Source: Chloroflexota bacterium (GTDB lineage: Bacteria > Chloroflexota > Dehalococcoidia > Tepidiformales > Tepidiformaceae). Taken from it: 64,000 bases of DNA. The stretch spans positions 124,001-188,000 of the forward strand of contig JACRBT010000004.1 in NCBI GenBank assembly GCA_016234445.1, given 5' to 3'. The notes under the pieces are model-generated. The model was not told where the DNA came from. It made no database searches and saw only the letters and a program-made list of their open reading frames with translations. The translations under genes and the position numbers were made by a program. Below, piece after piece: positions 33,795 through 42,352 of this stretch (its first letter is position 1; the number at the start of each line of letters is the position of its first letter).

Positions 33795-34064
33795 TCACTT
33801 GCTGGCCTGACCGAGGCGGGCGACGACCTGATCGCCATCCAACGGGACTTCGAAGGTCTTGTTTCTCGCGCTGGCGCCGCTGACGAGGACGACGTCGCGG
33901 CCCGGCAGTCCCAGCGCGCCCGCGAGCAGCTTCGCGACGGCCGCGTTGGCGGCGCCCTCAGCCGGCGGCGCGGTCACCCGGACGCGGAGGACCCCCGCGG
34001 CGTCGAACCCCTCGACAGCGTCGCGAGATGCGCGGGGGGTCACGCGGACGGCGATGCGGGTCAC
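33795..34064 (-). CDS. DUF167 (YggU-type) family protein
   Basis: The 89-residue protein has the compact DUF167 pattern: RIAVRVTPRASRDAV, LRVRVTAPPAEGAANAAVAKLLA and VVLVSGASARNKTFEV. The family is widespread with no established biochemical role. GTG 34064 is the start. It converges with the SDR gene across a 19-nt gap. Confidence 0.9.
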   Translation of the reverse strand: MTRIAVRVTPRASRDAVEGFDAAGVLRVRVTAPPAEGAANAAVAKLLAGALGLPGRDVVLVSGASARNKTFEVPLDGDQVVARLGQASK

Positions 34065-34171
34065 GGAGGGAGGGTACAGCGACAGCGGCCCGGCGGCACC
34101 GGTTAAGACCCTGAACGCATCGTCATCCCGGCGCGGCTACGATCGGCGGAACAGCTCGGGGAGGAACGGCC

Positions 34172-34849
34172 ATGGAGATTTTCGGAGCCGCGGAGTCTTT
34201 CGTCTCGTCGCTATACCCGTACCGGTGGGCCATTGGCGCCGTGAGCGCGGTGGTCGCGGTCGGCCTGGTGGCCTTCGGGATTCGCCGCGGCTGGCAACGC
34301 TGGGTTTGGGCGCACCGGGTCGCGGTGGCGATGGTCGGGGTGCCAGCGATCGCGGTGGCGCTGCCGGTGGGCAACTACCTGCTCTCGCCGCTCTGGGAGC
34401 GGTCGCACCTGGAGGAGGCAAGCCCCCTCGCAGCCGCGGAGCAGAACGGGCAGCCCTCGCCGCCCGCCGGGGCAACCGTGGTGGCCCGGCCGGATACTGG
34501 CGCCGCCGCGCAGCCCCTCCTCCGGCGCACCGGGGAATTCGCCGGCGCAGACGACTTCCACTTCGGCCGCGGCACGGCCCTGCTCATCGAGACCGCGCCC
34601 GGGACCTTTGTCCTGCGCGTCGAGGAGTTCTCTGTCCGCAATGGCCCCGACCTCTACGTCTACCTCTCCCCCAGCGCGAAAGGGTTCGAGGAAGGGGCGT
34701 TGAACCTCGGAAAGCTGAAGGCAACCGACGGCGCCTTCAACTACGAGATCCCGGCGGGCACCGACGTCTCGAAGTTCCGGAGCGCGATTGTCTGGTGCAA
34801 GCAGTTCAGTGCGCTGTTCGCGGTGGCGCCGCTGGAATCGGGGATGTAG
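34172..34849 (+). CDS. DM13-domain protein with N-terminal membrane helices
   Basis: The 225-residue protein has two hydrophobic helices (about 20-37 and 50-72), a Pro/Ala-rich linker, and a C-terminal DM13 domain. Landmarks of the domain are TGEFAGADDFHFGRGTALL, NGPDLYVYLSP, LGKLKATDGAFNYEIP and IVWCKQFSALF with a conserved Cys. DM13 domains are proposed to bind heme or take part in redox reactions at the cell surface. GGGAGG precedes ATG 34172. It stands between the DUF167 gene and recA. Confidence 0.85.
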   Translation: MEIFGAAESFVSSLYPYRWAIGAVSAVVAVGLVAFGIRRGWQRWVWAHRVAVAMVGVPAIAVALPVGNYLLSPLWERSHLEEASPLAAAEQNGQPSPPAGATVVARPDTGAAAQPLLRRTGEFAGADDFHFGRGTALLIETAPGTFVLRVEEFSVRNGPDLYVYLSPSAKGFEEGALNLGKLKATDGAFNYEIPAGTDVSKFRSAIVWCKQFSALFAVAPLESGM

Positions 34850-34870
34850 TCGCCCCGGTTGACACCAGTA

Positions 34871-34882
34871 GAACATTTGTTT
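34871..34882 (+). promoter_or_regulatory. LexA-box-like site upstream of recA
   Basis: GAACATTTGTTT matches the GAAC-N4-GTTY form of Bacillus/actinobacterial LexA boxes. It lies about 82 nt before recA and starts 6 nt after a TTGACA (34859-34864). A TATCAT at 34924-34929 is another possible -10. SOS control of recA is the expected reading; no lexA gene is in the window. Confidence 0.5.
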
Positions 34883-34964
34883 GGCATGGCGTAGGATTTG
34901 CACCGGGAAGGCCGGGCCGGTGATATCATCGGCCGCAATCAGGCCGCTTCGGCAGGGAACAGCA

Positions 34965-36017
34965 ATGGCAGAGAACGACCGCGCACGCGCGCTCGAACTG
35001 GCGCTTGGGCAGATCGAGAAGCAATTCGGGCGGGGCGCCGTGATGCGCCTGGGTGACGCCACGGAGCGGATGACGGTCGAGGCCATCTCGACGGGTTCCC
35101 TTGCGCTCGACATCGCCCTCGGGATCGGCGGCATCCCCCGGGGCCGGATCACCGAGATCTTCGGCCCGGAGTCGGCGGGCAAGAGCACCCTCGCCATGCA
35201 CATCATGGCCGAAGCCCAGAAGGCGGGTGGGACCGCCGCCTACATCGACGTCGAGCACGCCATGGACCCCATCTACGCGCGGGACCTCGGCATCCGCGTC
35301 GAAGATCTCCTCGTCAGCCAGCCGGACACGGGTGAACAGGCGCTGGAGATCTGCGAGGCGCTGGTGCGGTCGAACGCAGTGGACGCGATCGTCGTCGACT
35401 CGGTCGCGGCGCTCGTCCCCCGGGCGGAGATCGAAGGCGAAATGGGCGACTCGCACATGGGCCTCCAGGCCCGGTTGATGTCGCAAGCGATGCGGAAGCT
35501 CACGCCGACCATCTCGACGACGAGCACGGCCGTCATCTTCATCAACCAGCTGCGCGAAAAGGTCGGCGTGGTGTTCGGCAACCCCGAAGTCACACCCGGC
35601 GGCCGAGCGCTGAAGTTCTACTCGTCGGTGCGGATCGAAATCCGGCGCGTGGAGTCGGTGAAGAAGGGCGCGGACGTCGTCGGCAACCGGGTCAAGGCGA
35701 AGATCGTGAAGAACAAGGTCGCCCCGCCGTTCAAACAGGCCGAGTTCGAGATCATGTTCGGCATCCCGCGAGGGATCAGCCGGACGGGCGACATCGTGGA
35801 CCTCGGCGTCGAGCAGGCGATCCTGACGAAGGCGGGTGCCTTCTACAGCTTCGGTGACCTTCGCATCGGGCAGGGCCGCGAAAACGCCAAGCAGTTCCTC
35901 GAAGACAACCCCGACGTGCGCAACGAGATCGAAGTCGAAATCCGGCGCGAAGCCGGGTTGCCCACGATGGCGGGCGCGCCGGTCGAAAAGACTGCCGTCG
36001 TGGCGGGAGGGCGCTAA
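34965..36017 (+). CDS. recA: Recombinase RecA
   Basis: It forms filaments on single-stranded DNA, catalyses strand exchange and stimulates LexA self-cleavage. The 350-residue protein has Walker [10 protein letters not shown] (67-75), [18 protein letters not shown], a Walker B-like IVVDSVAAL, loop L2 region [27 protein letters not shown] and a normal C-terminal domain. ATG 34965 is used; the in-frame extension to 34881 runs through the promoter and LexA-like site. recX follows after 9 nt in the same orientation, a conserved pairing. Confidence 0.97.
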   Translation: MAENDRARALELALGQIEKQFGRGAVMRLGDATERMTVEAISTGSLALDIALGIGGIPRGRITEIFGPESAGKSTLAMHIMAEAQKAGGTAAYIDVEHAMDPIYARDLGIRVEDLLVSQPDTGEQALEICEALVRSNAVDAIVVDSVAALVPRAEIEGEMGDSHMGLQARLMSQAMRKLTPTISTTSTAVIFINQLREKVGVVFGNPEVTPGGRALKFYSSVRIEIRRVESVKKGADVVGNRVKAKIVKNKVAPPFKQAEFEIMFGIPRGISRTGDIVDLGVEQAILTKAGAFYSFGDLRIGQGRENAKQFLEDNPDVRNEIEVEIRREAGLPTMAGAPVEKTAVVAGGR

Positions 36018-36026
36018 CCGGGCCGT

Positions 36027-36707
36027 ATGGACGACCCCTCCAGTCTCCCGCTCATCCACACCATCCGGCCGGCTGGCCAGGGCCGGATGCGGCTGATCAC
36101 GCTGACCGACGGCCGCGAATTCGTCTTCAGTGACCATGCCTGCGAACGCGTGGGCCCGCGCGAGGGCGACCTGGCTGCGGAAGCCCTCTTCCACGCCCTC
36201 GAAGCGGCGGAGCAGCGATCGGTGGCCCACGAAGCGGCCCTGCGTCTGCTTTCGCACCGCGCCCGGAGTGAACAGGAGATGCGCACGCGGCTCGCGATGC
36301 GGGGGATAGCCCCGGAAGCGATCGACGACGAAGTCCTGCGGCTGCGCCGCGCGGGCCTGCTCGACGACGAGAAGTTCGCCCGCGCCTGGGTGGAAGACCG
36401 CCGCCAGAGCGCCCCTCGCGGCCGCCGGATGCTGCGCTACGAACTCCTCAGCCGCGGGATCGAGCCGGAATCCGTGGACGCCGTCACCGACGGGATCGAC
36501 GATCTCGCCACGGCGGAGGCACTCGCGATCAGGAAGGCCCGCACCCTCGCCGGCGCGACCTACGAAGTCTTCGCCGGCAAGGTTGGCGGCTTCCTCCGGA
36601 GGCGCGGTTTCGACTACCAGGTCGCGAGCCAGGCCACCCGGGCGGCGTGGGAGCAGGCGAACGGCGGCGAGCCGCCCGAAGAGCCGCCTTCTGACGATCC
36701 GTCATAG
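36027..36707 (+). CDS. recX: Regulatory protein RecX
   Basis: It modulates RecA filament assembly. The 226-residue protein has the three-helix RecX repeats, with ALRLLSHRARSEQEMRTRLAMRGIAPEAIDDEVLRLRRAGLLDDEKFARAWVEDR the clearest region (about 70-125), then GRRMLRYELLSRGIE. The N-terminal portion (about 1-65) is an extra domain common in longer RecX proteins. It is co-transcribed with recA. Confidence 0.9.
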   Translation: MDDPSSLPLIHTIRPAGQGRMRLITLTDGREFVFSDHACERVGPREGDLAAEALFHALEAAEQRSVAHEAALRLLSHRARSEQEMRTRLAMRGIAPEAIDDEVLRLRRAGLLDDEKFARAWVEDRRQSAPRGRRMLRYELLSRGIEPESVDAVTDGIDDLATAEALAIRKARTLAGATYEVFAGKVGGFLRRRGFDYQVASQATRAAWEQANGGEPPEEPPSDDPS

Positions 36708-36721
36708 GCTTGACGTTTTCT

Positions 36722-36751
36722 TTGACTCGCCGCCCCGGGCGAGCGTACGAT
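36722..36751 (+). promoter_or_regulatory. Sigma-70 promoter of rny
   Basis: TTGACT (36722-36727) and TACGAT (36746-36751) are spaced by 18 nt. The pair matches the livK promoter exactly in both hexamers. It lies 84 nt before the rny start, just after recX. Confidence 0.6.
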
Positions 36752-36834
36752 CGGCCCAACTCCCAGCCCGCTCCCAGGCGGGCGGTGGTTTTCTTTGACA
36801 TTCCCACGTTCATCTGAACACATGGAGAGATTCA

Positions 36835-38361
36835 ATGCCGGCGATTCTTGTGATCGTCGGCCTGGCGGGATTGCTGGCCGGCGCCGCGGGAGGGTACTTC
36901 GCGCGGCGGCGGACGCTCGGGACATCACTGCAACAGGCAGAGGAGCAGGCCAGCCGGGTACTCGCTGAGGCCGACACCAGGCAGAAAGAACTGCTGCTCA
37001 CGGCGAAAGAAGAGGTTCTTTCGCTGAGGAACAGCATCGAAGCCGAAATCCGGGAGCGCCGCGCCGAAGCGGCCCGCACCGAACAGCGGCTCGCACAGAG
37101 GGAAGAGAACCTCGACCGCAAGGCCGAGGCGCTCGACCGCCGCGATCAATCCGTCCGGGACCGCGAGACCGGGATCGAGCAGGCGAGAGCGGAGGCCGAA
37201 CAGCTTCGCGCCCGCCAGCAGCAGGAACTCGAACGTGTGGCGGCACTGACCGCAGCCGAGGCGCGGGACCAGCTCATGCTGGCGGTCGAAGTCGAAATCC
37301 GCGACGAAGCCAACCGCAAGGTCCGCGAGATCGAGAAGGAAGTGGAGGCCACGGCTTCCGTCCGCGCCCGGAAGATCCTGGCGACGGCGATTCAGCGGTA
37401 TACCTCGGAAGTGACGGCGGAGAGCACCGTCTCGGTCGTGGCGATCCCGAGCGAGGACATGAAGGGCCGGATCATCGGCCGCGAGGGCCGCAACATCCGC
37501 GCCATCGAAGCCGCCACCGGCGTGGACCTCATCATCGACGACACCCCCGACGCGGTGACGGTGAGCGCCTTCGACCCCGTCCGCCGCGAGGTCGCCCGGG
37601 TCGCCCTCAGCACGCTCGTCCACGATGGCCGCATCCACCCGACGCGCATCGAAGAGGCGGTCAACAAAGCCCGCCGCGATGTCGAAGCGACGATGATGGA
37701 GTCGGCCGAGGCTGCCGCCGTCGAAGCCGGGGTCCTGAACCTCCACCCGGAGGTACTCAAGGTCTTCGGGCGGCTGCGCTACCGGACGAGCTACGGGCAG
37801 AACGTCATGCGCCACTCGATCGAGACGGGGCACATCGCCGCGATGCTCGCCCGCGAAATCGGCGCGGACGTGGACATCGCCCGGGCCGGCGGGTTCCTCC
37901 ACGACCTGGGGAAGGCCGTCGACCACGAAGTCGAAGGGACGCACGCGCTCATCGGCGCCGACATCGCCCGCCGTTTCCGCGTGAAGGAAGCGGTCGCGCA
38001 TTGCATCGAAGCCCACCACGAAGAGGTCGAACCCCACTCCGTGGAAGCCGTCCTCGTCATGATGGCCGACGCCGTCAGCGGGGGCCGCCCGGGAGCGCGG
38101 CGGGAGTCGCTGGAGAACTACATCCGCCGCCTGCAGACGCTGGAGGAGATCGCCCGCGGCTTCAAGGGCGTCGAGTCGGCGTTCGCGATCCAGGCCGGCC
38201 GCGAGATCCGGATCATCGTCCGGCCGGAGCAGATCGACGACCTCGAGGCGATGCGGATCGCCCGGGACGTGAGCCAGAAGATCGAGGAGACGATGGAGTA
38301 CCCGGGCCAGATCAAAGTCACCGTCGTCCGGGAGACCCGGGCGACCGAGTACGCGCGCTAG
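36835..38361 (+). CDS. rny: Ribonuclease Y
   Basis: It is a membrane-anchored endoribonuclease that initiates mRNA decay. The 508-residue protein has an N-terminal membrane helix (about 3-22), a long charged coiled coil (about 25-185), a KH domain (SEDMKGRIIGREGRNIRAIEAATGVDLIIDD) and an HD phosphohydrolase domain with the HD pair at about 356-357 (FLHDLGKAVDHE). GGAGAG precedes ATG 36835. Its pairing with the downstream ymdB-type gene is conserved in other phyla. Confidence 0.96.
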   Translation: MPAILVIVGLAGLLAGAAGGYFARRRTLGTSLQQAEEQASRVLAEADTRQKELLLTAKEEVLSLRNSIEAEIRERRAEAARTEQRLAQREENLDRKAEALDRRDQSVRDRETGIEQARAEAEQLRARQQQELERVAALTAAEARDQLMLAVEVEIRDEANRKVREIEKEVEATASVRARKILATAIQRYTSEVTAESTVSVVAIPSEDMKGRIIGREGRNIRAIEAATGVDLIIDDTPDAVTVSAFDPVRREVARVALSTLVHDGRIHPTRIEEAVNKARRDVEATMMESAEAAAVEAGVLNLHPEVLKVFGRLRYRTSYGQNVMRHSIETGHIAAMLAREIGADVDIARAGGFLHDLGKAVDHEVEGTHALIGADIARRFRVKEAVAHCIEAHHEEVEPHSVEAVLVMMADAVSGGRPGARRESLENYIRRLQTLEEIARGFKGVESAFAIQAGREIRIIVRPEQIDDLEAMRIARDVSQKIEETMEYPGQIKVTVVRETRATEYAR

Positions 38362-38404
38362 TGCCCCTCCAACTCGACCTGGATGAAGCCTGTCAACGCC
38401 CTCG

Positions 38405-38450
38405 TTCCCCTCGCCCACCGCAGTGGGAGAGGGGGCAGGGGGTGAGGGCC
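38405..38450. repeat. 46-bp intergenic repeat, copy 1
   Basis: This element runs from TTCCCCTCGCCC to GGGTGAGGGCC and matches the copy at 49669-49714 at 45 of 46 positions by eye. It contains a hairpin (CCCCTC-G-CCCAC, loop CGCA, GTGGG-A-GAGGGG). The copy sits between the rny and ymdB genes. CGCGCTAG, which includes the rny stop codon, is repeated at 38354-38361 and 38467-38474 on either side, and CTCCAACT/AGTTGGAG form short inverted flanks. Confidence 0.8.
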
Positions 38451-38476
38451 GACGCGAAGTTGGAGCCGCGCTAGCG

Positions 38477-39244
38477 ATGCGCGTCTTGTTCCTCGGCGAC
38501 ATCGTGGGGAGCAGCGGGCGGGACGCGGTACTTGCGTCCACGCCCGGGCTCCGCGCCGAGTTCGCGCTTGATTATGTCATCGCCAACGGTGAGAACGTCG
38601 CCGGCGGCAAGGGCATCACCCCCAAGCTCGCCGAAGAACTCCTGGCCGGTGGGATCGACGTCATCAGCGGCGGCAACCACACCTTCCAGCACCGCGAGGT
38701 CTACCCGTACCTCGACTCCGGCAGGCCGATCGCCCGGCCGCACAACTACCCTCCCGGCGCGCCGGGGACGGGCGTGGTCCGCGCCGGCAACCTCGTGCTC
38801 GTCAACCTCATCGGCCGGACGTTCATGGGCACAGCCTACGACGACCCCTTCCGCGCGGCCGACGAGATCCTCAAAACCATCGGACCGGGGACGGTGGTGG
38901 TCGTCGACATCCACGCCGAGGCGACGAGCGAGAAGCAGGCGCTCGGCTGGTACCTCGACGGGAGAGTGAGCGCCGTCATCGGGACCCATACCCACGTGCC
39001 GACGGCGGACTGCCGCCTGTTGCCCCGGGGGACCGCCTACTGCACCGACGCCGGGATGTGCGGCGCCCGCGATTCGGTCATCGGCGACCGGGTGGAGAGC
39101 GTGATCGAGCGGTTCCTGACGCAGATGCCAACCCGCCTGCCCGCGGCCGAGGGACTCGCGATGATCAACGCCGTGCTCGTGGAAATCGACGATGGCAGCG
39201 GCCTGGCGTGTTCGATCACACGCGTCGACAGGGTGGTGTGTTGA
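38477..39244 (+). CDS. YmdB-family metallophosphoesterase (TIGR00282 type)
   Basis: The 255-residue protein has the calcineurin-like metal motifs FLGDIVGSSGRD, VIANGENVAGGKG, SGGNHTFQH and IGTHTHVPTADCRLL, as in YmdB, a 2',3'-cyclic phosphodiesterase that modulates RNase Y and biofilm behaviour in Bacillus. ATG 38477 follows the repeat element closely. The gene shares one base with the PHP gene start, so they are coupled. Confidence 0.92.
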   Translation: MRVLFLGDIVGSSGRDAVLASTPGLRAEFALDYVIANGENVAGGKGITPKLAEELLAGGIDVISGGNHTFQHREVYPYLDSGRPIARPHNYPPGAPGTGVVRAGNLVLVNLIGRTFMGTAYDDPFRAADEILKTIGPGTVVVVDIHAEATSEKQALGWYLDGRVSAVIGTHTHVPTADCRLLPRGTAYCTDAGMCGARDSVIGDRVESVIERFLTQMPTRLPAAEGLAMINAVLVEIDDGSGLACSITRVDRVVC

Positions 39245-40107
39245 TGGCGATGGGCGACTTCCACCTTCACAGCACGGCCAGCGACGGCGTGCGCTCGCCT
39301 GCCTGGGTGATGCGGACCGCCGCGGCCAGGGGCGTCCGCATCCTCTCCCTCACCGACCACGACACGACGGAAGGGCTCGCGGAAGCGCGGGCCGAGGCGG
39401 CGAGACTCGGGCTGCGCCTCGTCCCGGGGATCGAACTGAGCACGGACCTCGGGAAGTCGGATGTCCACCTGCTGGGGTTCGGCTTCAACGTCGAGTCGAA
39501 GCCCCTGCAGGAGTTCCTGTCGTGGCAGCGCGAGGGGCGGATCGGGCGGACCAGGAAGATCGTCGAAATCCTCGCCGCCCATGGCATGCCAATCGAGGCG
39601 AAGAGGGTGTTCGAAATCGCCGGCGAAGCGACGGTCGGGCGGCCGCATGTCGCCCGGGCCCTTGTCGAAGCCGGCCATGTGGCCAGCGTCCAGGAGGCAT
39701 TCGACCTCTGGCTGGGGAACGGCAAGGTCGCCGACGTCCAGCGCGAGAAGCTCGACCCGCCCGACGCGATCAAGATGATCCACGAGAACGGCGGCGTGGT
39801 GGTCATCGCCCACGCCGTCTTCATCGACACGGACTACGTGCCCGCCGTCGAGCAGCTACGAGGCTGGGGCGCGGACGGGCTCGAGACGTACTACAAGCAC
39901 TACGACGCGGCGACTGTCGCGGCCCACCAGCGGCTCGCGGGCCGGCTCGGGATGACCATGTCCGGCGGCAGCGACTATCACGGGCTTGGCAACCCCGACG
40001 ACCGCGAGATCGGTGACATCCCTTTCCCGGACGCCGCCGTGGACGCCTTCGTGGCATCCCTGGAGCAGGCCGGGGTGGATACTGGCATCGCAGGAGGCAC
40101 TTCGTGA
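39244..40107 (+). CDS. PHP-domain phosphoesterase
   Basis: The 287-residue protein has the PHP metal motifs [27 protein letters not shown] and late GGSDYHG, like the RNase AM/TrpH group that hydrolyses 3',5'-bisphosphonucleotides and 5'-end RNA nucleotides. With rny and the ymdB-type gene upstream it would complete an RNA-turnover cluster. The start overlaps the preceding stop by one base (TGATG), and its end overlaps fabZ by four. Confidence 0.9.
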   Translation: MAMGDFHLHSTASDGVRSPAWVMRTAAARGVRILSLTDHDTTEGLAEARAEAARLGLRLVPGIELSTDLGKSDVHLLGFGFNVESKPLQEFLSWQREGRIGRTRKIVEILAAHGMPIEAKRVFEIAGEATVGRPHVARALVEAGHVASVQEAFDLWLGNGKVADVQREKLDPPDAIKMIHENGGVVVIAHAVFIDTDYVPAVEQLRGWGADGLETYYKHYDAATVAAHQRLAGRLGMTMSGGSDYHGLGNPDDREIGDIPFPDAAVDAFVASLEQAGVDTGIAGGTS

Positions 40108-40553
40108 TCGACGCAGACCAGATCGAAGCCATCATCCCGCACCGCTACCCCTTCCTCCTGGTCGACCGGATCGTGGAGATCGTCGAAGGCCAGAGCGCGG
40201 TCGGGATCAAGAACGTGACCGCGAACGAGTGGTTCTTCGAAGGGCACTTCCCGGGCCGGAAAGTGATGCCGGGGGTGCTGATCGTCGAGGCGCTGGCCCA
40301 GGTGGCCGCGATTTCGCTGCTGAAGGGCGTGGAAATGGCGGGCAAGACGCCGCTCTTCGGGGGGATCGAACAGATGCGGTTCCGGCGGCCGGTGGTGCCC
40401 GGCGACCAGCTGCGCCTGGAGTTCACGCTCGAAAAGATGCGGGGGCCCGTGGGCAAGGGCCACGTCAAGGCGACGGTGGACGGCAAGCTCGCCGCCGAAG
40501 GCACGATCTCGTTCGCCCTTGTGGACCTGGGAGCCGCGCCGGCGGAGCAATAG
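40104..40553 (+). CDS. fabZ: 3-hydroxyacyl-ACP dehydratase FabZ
   Basis: It dehydrates (3R)-hydroxyacyl-ACP in fatty acid synthesis. The 149-residue hot-dog-fold protein has [12 protein letters not shown], the catalytic FEGHFPG (His48) with [12 protein letters not shown] (Glu62), and [22 protein letters not shown] 40104 overlaps the PHP gene stop (GTGA), so it is the distal gene of the ymdB-PHP-fabZ operon. Confidence 0.95.
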   Translation: MIDADQIEAIIPHRYPFLLVDRIVEIVEGQSAVGIKNVTANEWFFEGHFPGRKVMPGVLIVEALAQVAAISLLKGVEMAGKTPLFGGIEQMRFRRPVVPGDQLRLEFTLEKMRGPVGKGHVKATVDGKLAAEGTISFALVDLGAAPAEQ

Positions 40554-40621
40554 CGCAGACCCCGGCTTTCCGTTCGCCGCGATAGGCTGGAACTACGCTT
40601 GTTAGAGCTGGGGTTGGTAGG

Positions 40622-41110
40622 ATGGCCGCCGTGACTTCCGTGGTCGAATGCCCGCGCAACCCGGGTGTGGAGACGGCGCTGCGCTGTAGCCGCTGCGACA
40701 CCCCGATTTGCCCGAAGTGCCTCATCCAGTCCCCGGTTGGGGCGCGCTGCCGGGACTGCGCGCGCCTGACCAAGTCGCCCGTCTACACGCTCTCGGCCGC
40801 CCACATCCTGCGCGCCGGGGGTGCTGCCCTGGTTGGCGGCGTGGTGATGGGGCTGATCTGGGCGGCGGTGTTGCTCCCGTTCACCGTGGGGTTCTTCTCC
40901 ATCTTCGTGGGAGCCGGGCTCGGCTGGGTGTTCACCCGGATGATGGAGCTGTCGACCGGCCGGAAGCGGGGGCCGCTGGTCATGGCCTTCGCGATGGGTG
41001 GCATCGCCATCGCCTGGGGGATCCTCGCCCTCGCCGACTTTCGCGCGGCACAGTACGGCGTGCTCGCCGCGGGAATCGGGATGTACCTGGCCTACCAGAA
41101 CCTACGCTGA
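40622..41110 (+). CDS. B-box-type zinc-binding membrane protein
   Basis: The 162-residue protein begins with a cysteine-rich module (ECPRNPGVETALRCSRCDTPICPKCLIQSPVGARCRDCAR) similar to bacterial B-box zinc fingers, then four hydrophobic segments. Such fusions are common but functionally uncharacterised. It starts at ATG 40622 just behind a TAGGAT-type sequence, and a TAGGCT box lies at 40583-40588. Confidence 0.8.
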   Translation: MAAVTSVVECPRNPGVETALRCSRCDTPICPKCLIQSPVGARCRDCARLTKSPVYTLSAAHILRAGGAALVGGVVMGLIWAAVLLPFTVGFFSIFVGAGLGWVFTRMMELSTGRKRGPLVMAFAMGGIAIAWGILALADFRAAQYGVLAAGIGMYLAYQNLR

Positions 41111-41128
41111 GGCTTCGCGGCCGCCCGG

Positions 41129-41377
41129 CTAGAGGAAGAACGACATCCCGACGATGAAGGCGACCGCGACTCCGCCAACCACCGCAACGGTCATGAGGTC
41201 GTTGATGACGTAGCGGTAGTCGGTGGTCACGTGGTGCTCGCGGTGGCCGAGAGACCGCCGCGAGACGCGCGACGCCGCCGCGGGCGAATCAAGCGAAGCG
41301 GACGGCCGCGGGAGCGCGGTCGGGGGCGCGGCCCGGCGGCGGGTACGGCGAGGCTGGCGTGCGGTCATCAAGAGCAT
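41129..41377 (-). CDS. Small basic tail-anchored membrane protein, unrecognised
   Basis: The 82-residue ORF has an Arg-rich N-terminal half and one C-terminal membrane helix (about 60-81, MTVAVVGGVAVAFIVGMSFFL). The helix is too clean to be a shadow translation, and the gene occupies otherwise empty sequence. The start could be ATG 41377 or 41368. No function can be assigned. Confidence 0.5.
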   Translation of the reverse strand: MLLMTARQPRRTRRRAAPPTALPRPSASLDSPAAASRVSRRSLGHREHHVTTDYRYVINDLMTVAVVGGVAVAFIVGMSFFL

Positions 41378-41427
41378 GCTACGGGCGGCGCCGGGAACGG
41401 TACAGCAACAGGTCTCCGCGTCGGTGG

Positions 41428-41949
41428 CTACGTTTCCTTGATCGCGACGTCGATGCTGAAATCCCCGGAGCTGACGACGAGCGGGACGACCAGGCGCGTG
41501 AGATTGAACGTCGCGATCGAGCTTCCCTGGCCCATGAGGAGCACGGGCGGAGACATGTCGCTGGGGAACCCGTTCTTCTCAAGCCCGATCCCCGCCTGCC
41601 CGGTGATCATGTTCGCCAGTTCGGCAATCGCGCTCTGAGCGATGGGGTCGAGTTCGGCGATCTCTTCGCCCATCATCTTGCCGGCCAGGCTGCGGGCCGT
41701 GTCCATGCTCATCGAATAGACCACGAGCCCGGCCACGGCGCCGGTGATGGCGATGAGGGCGGAGATGTCGTTGGTCGTCTGGGGTGAGCGCACGCGATAG
41801 AGCTGGCCCTTGCCCACGGTCTCGCCGCATTCCTGCATGAGGACGCGCGCGGCCGCTTCGACGAACGGCCCGACGAGTTCGACGCGGGCGCGTTCAGGTC
41901 CACTTGCGACGGCCTGGGCCGCTTCTGCAACAGTCACTTTCGCTAGCAA
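41428..41949 (-). CDS. cheX: CheX-type CheY-P phosphatase
   Basis: The protein of about 173 residues has the CheC/CheX/FliY fold with one ExxN phosphatase signature (SAIAELANMITGQA; E110 and N113), FVEAAARVLMQE near the N-terminus and a C-terminal FNLTRLVVPLVVSSGDFSIDVAI. It would dephosphorylate CheY-P. TTG 41949 with GAAGGAAG upstream is the likely start. It is the third gene of the minus-strand fliM unit, opposite the main che operon, which also encodes a CheC. Confidence 0.82.
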   Translation of the reverse strand: MLAKVTVAEAAQAVASGPERARVELVGPFVEAAARVLMQECGETVGKGQLYRVRSPQTTNDISALIAITGAVAGLVVYSMSMDTARSLAGKMMGEEIAELDPIAQSAIAELANMITGQAGIGLEKNGFPSDMSPPVLLMGQGSSIATFNLTRLVVPLVVSSGDFSIDVAIKET

Positions 41950-42001
41950 TGCTTCTTCCTTCGCGGGTGATTGGAACAGTTCCAGGACGGCCGCACTCCG
42001 T

Positions 42002-42352
42002 CTAGCCTGCCTTCAGGGTCCGGGCGAAATCCGTCGCGTAGGCGCCGAAGTCGTCCAGGTCGGTCGCGGTGATGGTGAGGGTCCCCGGCAGAACTCCCAG
42101 GTCCTCCATCCGCATGGCCAGCTCCCAGCGGGCCCAGGCCTTGAGCAGGGCGGCCTTCTCGACGTGCTGCTGGCGGGCGCGGGCAAGCTGGTTGGCGAGC
42201 TTCCGGTGGGCGTCCTGGGAAATGAGGACGGTGACCGTGCTCATGCCGTTCCGCCCACCGTCCACCTTGTAGACGAGACGGTGGAAGCCGTTGCCCGCTT
42301 CGCGAATCTCCGCCGACATCAAGACCGCCCGGATAGGGGTGACGCTGGTCAT
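42002..42352 (-). CDS. Unrecognised protein coupled to fliM
   Basis: The 116-residue product has no family I recognise. It starts with a strand-rich region (TPIRAVLMSAEIREAGNGFHRLVYKVDGG), then a helical, Arg/Lys/Ala-rich middle (SQDAHRKLANQLARARQQHVEKAALLKAWARWEL) and an acidic C-terminal end (ATDLDDFGAYATDF). ATG 42352 overlaps the fliM stop (ATGA), so it is co-translated with the flagellar switch protein, and cheX follows after 52 nt. A role in the motor or in motility regulation is inferred from position only. Confidence 0.7.
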   Translation of the reverse strand: MTSVTPIRAVLMSAEIREAGNGFHRLVYKVDGGRNGMSTVTVLISQDAHRKLANQLARARQQHVEKAALLKAWARWELAMRMEDLGVLPGTLTITATDLDDFGAYATDFARTLKAG

